From: JAJCYX01 sp965243825
GTDB taxonomy: Bacteria; Chloroflexota; Dehalococcoidia; Lucifugimonadales; Lucifugimonadaceae
NCBI GenBank assembly: GCA_965243825.1
Contig: CBDEVT010000001.1
Coordinates: 1,364,001-1,428,000, forward strand
Length of the DNA: 64,000 nucleotides
Direction of reading: 5' to 3'
Translations under genes and position numbers: made by a program
Notes under the pieces: model-generated
What the model was told of the DNA's origin: nothing
Database searches by the model: none
Seen by the model: only the letters and a program-made list of their open reading frames with translations
Shown: positions 61,526 to 64,000 of the stretch, piece after piece
How positions within the stretch are numbered: the first letter of the stretch is position 1
Layout of the letters: the number at the start of each line of letters is the position of its first letter

Positions 61526-62506
61526 ATGGCATCAACCGTAGGAATAATCGCTAACCCTTCAGCCGGTAAAGACATCCGCCGACTGGTTGCGCAGGGCAGG
61601 GTCGTCTCGAACCAGGAGAAGGCCAACATCCTGCGGCGTGTCTTCAGCGGTCTCATCGCGATGGGCGTCGAAAAGGTCGTCGTAATGCCCGACACGTCAG
61701 GGCTTGCGCGGCCAGCGATGTACGACAGTCGAGGCCAGATAGATGCTGAGTTTCTGAAGCTTGTGCCAACCGGCTCCCAGGACGATTCGACTCGTGCAGC
61801 AGCAGCTTTGAGTGATCTGGGAGTCGATTGTGTCATCACGCTCGGAGGGGACGGCACCAATCGCGTTGTCTCCAAAGGCATCGATGACATTCCAATTCTT
61901 CCGATTTCAACCGGCACGAACAATGTCTTCCCACGTATGACCGAAGGAACGCTGGCCGGGCTATCGGCGGGTGCACTAGCCACCGGTGTTGTCACGACTG
62001 ACGATGCTTGCCGGCGCAGCAAACGGCTCGAGGTGATAGTCGAAGGTGAAATGGTGGATATCGCCCTGGTTGACGCGGCCATCTCTCGCCAGATGTTCGT
62101 TGGTGCCAGGGCGGTCTGGGAACCGCAGTCGCTATACGCGATGTACCTCACGAGAGCAGAACCTTCCAGCATTGGTCTCTCCTCGATCGGTGCTCGTCTG
62201 AAACAGGTAGAGATTGATGATCCGTACGGTGTTTTCTTACGATTCGATGGGGACCCGGACGAGACTGCAAAACGGGTTACCGCACCTGTTGCGCCCGGGC
62301 TTGTCTCCAGCATTGATGTGATGGGCTGGAAGGTGATGGAACCCGGTGAATCGATGCCCGTCGATCTACACCCGGGCACCGTTGCGCTTGACGGTGAACG
62401 TGAAGTCGAGCTGCTGCCGGGTGGTCAAGTCGAGATAAGACTCTCGATGGACGGACCGTTGGTGGTTGACGTTGATAAGTCGATGGCAGCGATAGCTGCG
62501 CGCTAA
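61526..62506 (+). CDS. ATP-NAD kinase-family protein (AcoX/COG3199-like)
   Basis: A protein of about 326 residues. GIIANPSAGKDIRRLV opens the fold, and the kinase signature GGDGTNRVV (the NAD kinase/diacylglycerol kinase GGDGT) is at about 113-121. The LPISTGTNNVFP segment is typical of the ATP-NAD kinase group. The C-terminal half is variable. Whether it phosphorylates NAD or another metabolite is not settled; AcoX-like members occur with acetoin or dehydrogenase genes. ATG 61526 is preferred over the in-frame ATG at 61502. Confidence 0.85.
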   Translation: MASTVGIIANPSAGKDIRRLVAQGRVVSNQEKANILRRVFSGLIAMGVEKVVVMPDTSGLARPAMYDSRGQIDAEFLKLVPTGSQDDSTRAAAALSDLGVDCVITLGGDGTNRVVSKGIDDIPILPISTGTNNVFPRMTEGTLAGLSAGALATGVVTTDDACRRSKRLEVIVEGEMVDIALVDAAISRQMFVGARAVWEPQSLYAMYLTRAEPSSIGLSSIGARLKQVEIDDPYGVFLRFDGDPDETAKRVTAPVAPGLVSSIDVMGWKVMEPGESMPVDLHPGTVALDGEREVELLPGGQVEIRLSMDGPLVVDVDKSMAAIAAR

Positions 62507-62529
62507 AAAACTAGAAAGTTGTACTTAAG

Positions 62530-63318
62530 TTGATCGATGTCCTGTTGATTGGCGGAAAAGGCACCATTGGATCCGGCCTGCGGACTTACCTCCCGAAATT
62601 AGACCCGGACTACCGCGTAACTTCCCTTGATCTACCCGGTGCCCCGGATAAGGCAACCGACACCAGTGCACACCGAGAATTCGTTGAGAGTGATGCTGCG
62701 GCCGATGAAGAGAGGCTTAGAAAAGCACTTGAAGACCGTGATTTGGTTGTTTACCTGGCTCGCAAAGATCCGCTTAGCGAGATGAACGCAATGACAGATC
62801 GAGTCTTCAACGCCGCGATGGAGGTTTGTCCCGAGGCCCTGATGATTGCATCGAGCTCCGTTCACGCTACGGACGCTGCGTACTGGCCATTTACGGAGGA
62901 ACCGTACAAGACGATAGCAACGCGCGAATTCGAGGCAGTTGATCCATGGCCTGAACCATTGTCAGCAACGCTTGAACCGTGTCCGGTTAGCGACTACGGG
63001 CTTGAAAAGACCTATGTAGAAGCGTGGTGCAAGCGGTTTGCCAACAACGGCCTTGACGCAGTAGCTGCACGATGGGGTGGTATCAACGCCGAAAACGCGA
63101 TGACTGATGAGGTGGCCTATTTCACCGTCTGGTGCCATCAGGAAGATTCGGCTCGGTTTGTAGATGCTTGTTTCAAGACATCTAAGGCAGGCAAGCTACG
63201 CTCTGGCGCTCACTACTACGTGATTTCGGACAATACCCACAACATATTTGACATTAAAACGCCAAGGACCGAGATCGGTTACCGACCGCAACACGACGCC
63301 GAGGTTTTCTACCGTTAG
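62530..63318 (+). CDS. NAD-dependent epimerase/dehydratase (extended SDR)
   Basis: A 262-residue Rossmann protein. IDVLLIGGKGTIGSGLRTYL has the GGxGxIG cofactor motif. SSSVHA and YGLEKTYVEAWC supply the Ser and the YxxxK pair. GVNIFD-type residues near the C-terminus are consistent with uronate dehydrogenase- or epimerase-like proteins. The start is TTG 62530, 23 nt after the ATP-NAD kinase-family gene, so they are co-transcribed. The substrate is unknown. Confidence 0.85.
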   Translation: MIDVLLIGGKGTIGSGLRTYLPKLDPDYRVTSLDLPGAPDKATDTSAHREFVESDAAADEERLRKALEDRDLVVYLARKDPLSEMNAMTDRVFNAAMEVCPEALMIASSSVHATDAAYWPFTEEPYKTIATREFEAVDPWPEPLSATLEPCPVSDYGLEKTYVEAWCKRFANNGLDAVAARWGGINAENAMTDEVAYFTVWCHQEDSARFVDACFKTSKAGKLRSGAHYYVISDNTHNIFDIKTPRTEIGYRPQHDAEVFYR

Positions 63319-63663
63319 CTATCCAGCCACTTCCAGAATCTGGGTGTCGTGCGTTTCGGCCAGCAGCGGGTAGATGCTGTCGAAGACCGATGTGATCGCC
63401 CCCGTTTTGCGAACGGCATCCCGAGATTCTTCGTACCTGAGCACTGATTCCCATTCCTGGTCTGTGAATACAGTTCCGTGACCACCGTGCCACGCCTTGT
63501 AGACGCGAGGCCGCGGGAATCCCGCGTTGGCCATCTCATCGGCCGCGTCACGAACAAGTTTGAGCAGCTTTCCGCCGGTGCCCGGCATTGGGCGATAGGT
63601 TCTTCTTACTACGATCACAGTGTTGTGCTTCCGTTTCCTGTAATTTTTGTTGACAGACGCCAT
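63319..63663 (-). CDS. Hypothetical protein, possible dimeric alpha/beta-barrel fold
   Basis: A 114-residue basic protein. VIVVRRTYRPMPGTGGKLLKLVRDAADEMANAGF followed by RVYKAWHGGHGTVFTDQEWESVLRYEE suggests a beta-alpha-beta ferredoxin-like unit, as in NIPSNAP or ABM domains, but no family is firmly recognised. The first 15 residues (MASVNKNYRKRKHN) are very basic and may be outside the domain. It abuts the epimerase gene end to end. Confidence 0.65.
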   Translation of the reverse strand: MASVNKNYRKRKHNTVIVVRRTYRPMPGTGGKLLKLVRDAADEMANAGFPRPRVYKAWHGGHGTVFTDQEWESVLRYEESRDAVRKTGAITSVFDSIYPLLAETHDTQILEVAG

Positions 63664-63749
63664 TCTGAACGGTGAAAAATGGTTTGTCGAAAGATCCTCA
63701 GGCGCTTTTCAGCACTCGATGCTCAGCACATGCGAGGAACATAACGTTC

Positions 63750-64000
63750 ATGCGAATCACCGATTTCATAAATCGCACGGTTCCCGCGGAACCATGGGTT
63801 GATGGCGAAAACATACCCTGGGATGATCCGGAGTTCAGCCGGAGAATGCTCAAGGAGCATCTGAACCCGGACCACGATGCTGCCAGCAGACGTCCTGAGT
63901 TGATTGAGAATCACGTCAGCTGGCTGCACGAATCGATTTTGCATCGAACCCCCTCGCGCGTGCTTGATCTCGGCTGTGGGCCAGGTATGTATCTGGTTCG
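63750..64000 (+). CDS. Class I SAM-dependent methyltransferase (3' truncated by window end)
   Basis: Only about 83 codons are seen. After an N-terminal helical region (MRITDFINRTVPAEPW), the segment RVLDLGCGPGMYLV has the motif I D-x-G-C-G-x-G that binds S-adenosylmethionine. ATG 63750 is the first in-frame Met. The substrate and full length lie beyond the window. Confidence 0.8.
   Translation, partial: MRITDFINRTVPAEPWVDGENIPWDDPEFSRRMLKEHLNPDHDAASRRPELIENHVSWLHESILHRTPSRVLDLGCGPGMYLV

Overview
The window looks like chromosome from an uncultured marine Chloroflexota, most likely SAR202-like. This is an inference from gene content: three enolase-superfamily (mandelate racemase/glucarate dehydratase-like) genes in 16 kb, an SDR, an aldo/keto reductase and a Gfo/Idh oxidoreductase, CoA-transferases, a eukaryote-type glutamine synthetase II, a DUF5679 mini-protein, and a short PrdB-like selenoprotein. 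No rRNA or tRNA gene, CRISPR array, phage or insertion sequence was recognised. Coding density is high, with frequent 4-20 nt overlaps and regular GTG/TTG starts.

Layout. 1-4.6 kb: an envelope cassette with the C-terminus of a surface protein ending in a sorting-signal-like tail, an exosortase-family membrane protein with Ser in place of the catalytic Cys, a family-2 glycosyltransferase and a GT-C-type membrane glycosyltransferase. 4.6-6.5 kb: a two-finger C2H2 zinc-finger protein, a VOC protein, and a putative DNA-binding protein with an AT-rich inverted repeat upstream. 6.6-15 kb: catabolic genes (class IV aminotransferase, SDR, glucarate dehydratase-like enolase, ACC-deaminase-like PLP enzyme, DUF1028, GNAT, nucleotidyltransferase, VOC, amidohydrolase). 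15-21 kb: housekeeping core fmt, dnaA, obg, nadD, pyrE and a Nudix gene; dnaN does not follow dnaA. 21-25 kb: two more enolase-superfamily genes and an aldo/keto reductase. 25-36 kb: DUF5679, pheS-pheT, moeA, an orphan, a YpeA-like GNAT, a NIPSNAP protein, a compact pyruvate phosphate dikinase, and ffh. 36-39 kb: CoA-transferase A/B followed by a gene read through an in-frame TGA (selenocysteine, UxxC) with a SECIS-like hairpin. 39-50 kb: methyltransferase, M48 protease coupled to a glycosidase-like gene, ATP-grasp protein, split transketolase divergent from soxR across a SoxR-type promoter, S9 peptidase, an internally duplicated lipoprotein, Nudix, and a nucleotidyltransferase. 50.7-58.6 kb: a tryptophan T-box riboswitch, trpS, then trpE1-trpE2-trpG-trpD-trpC-trpF. 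58.7-64 kb: Gfo/Idh oxidoreductase, pentapeptide-repeat protein, glnII, ATP-NAD kinase family, epimerase, an orphan and a truncated methyltransferase.

How the genes work together. The T-box (specifier UGG) probably gates trpS and, by read-through, the trp genes. SoxR probably switches on the split transketolase. The enolase, SDR, aldo/keto and Gfo/Idh enzymes suggest oxidation of sugar acids and other polyhydroxylated compounds. The CoA-transferase plus selenoprotein unit implies the cell has selenocysteine insertion machinery elsewhere. The most notable observations are the selenoprotein, the SoxR-transketolase pairing, the Trp T-box with tandem trpE genes, and the Cys-less exosortase cassette.
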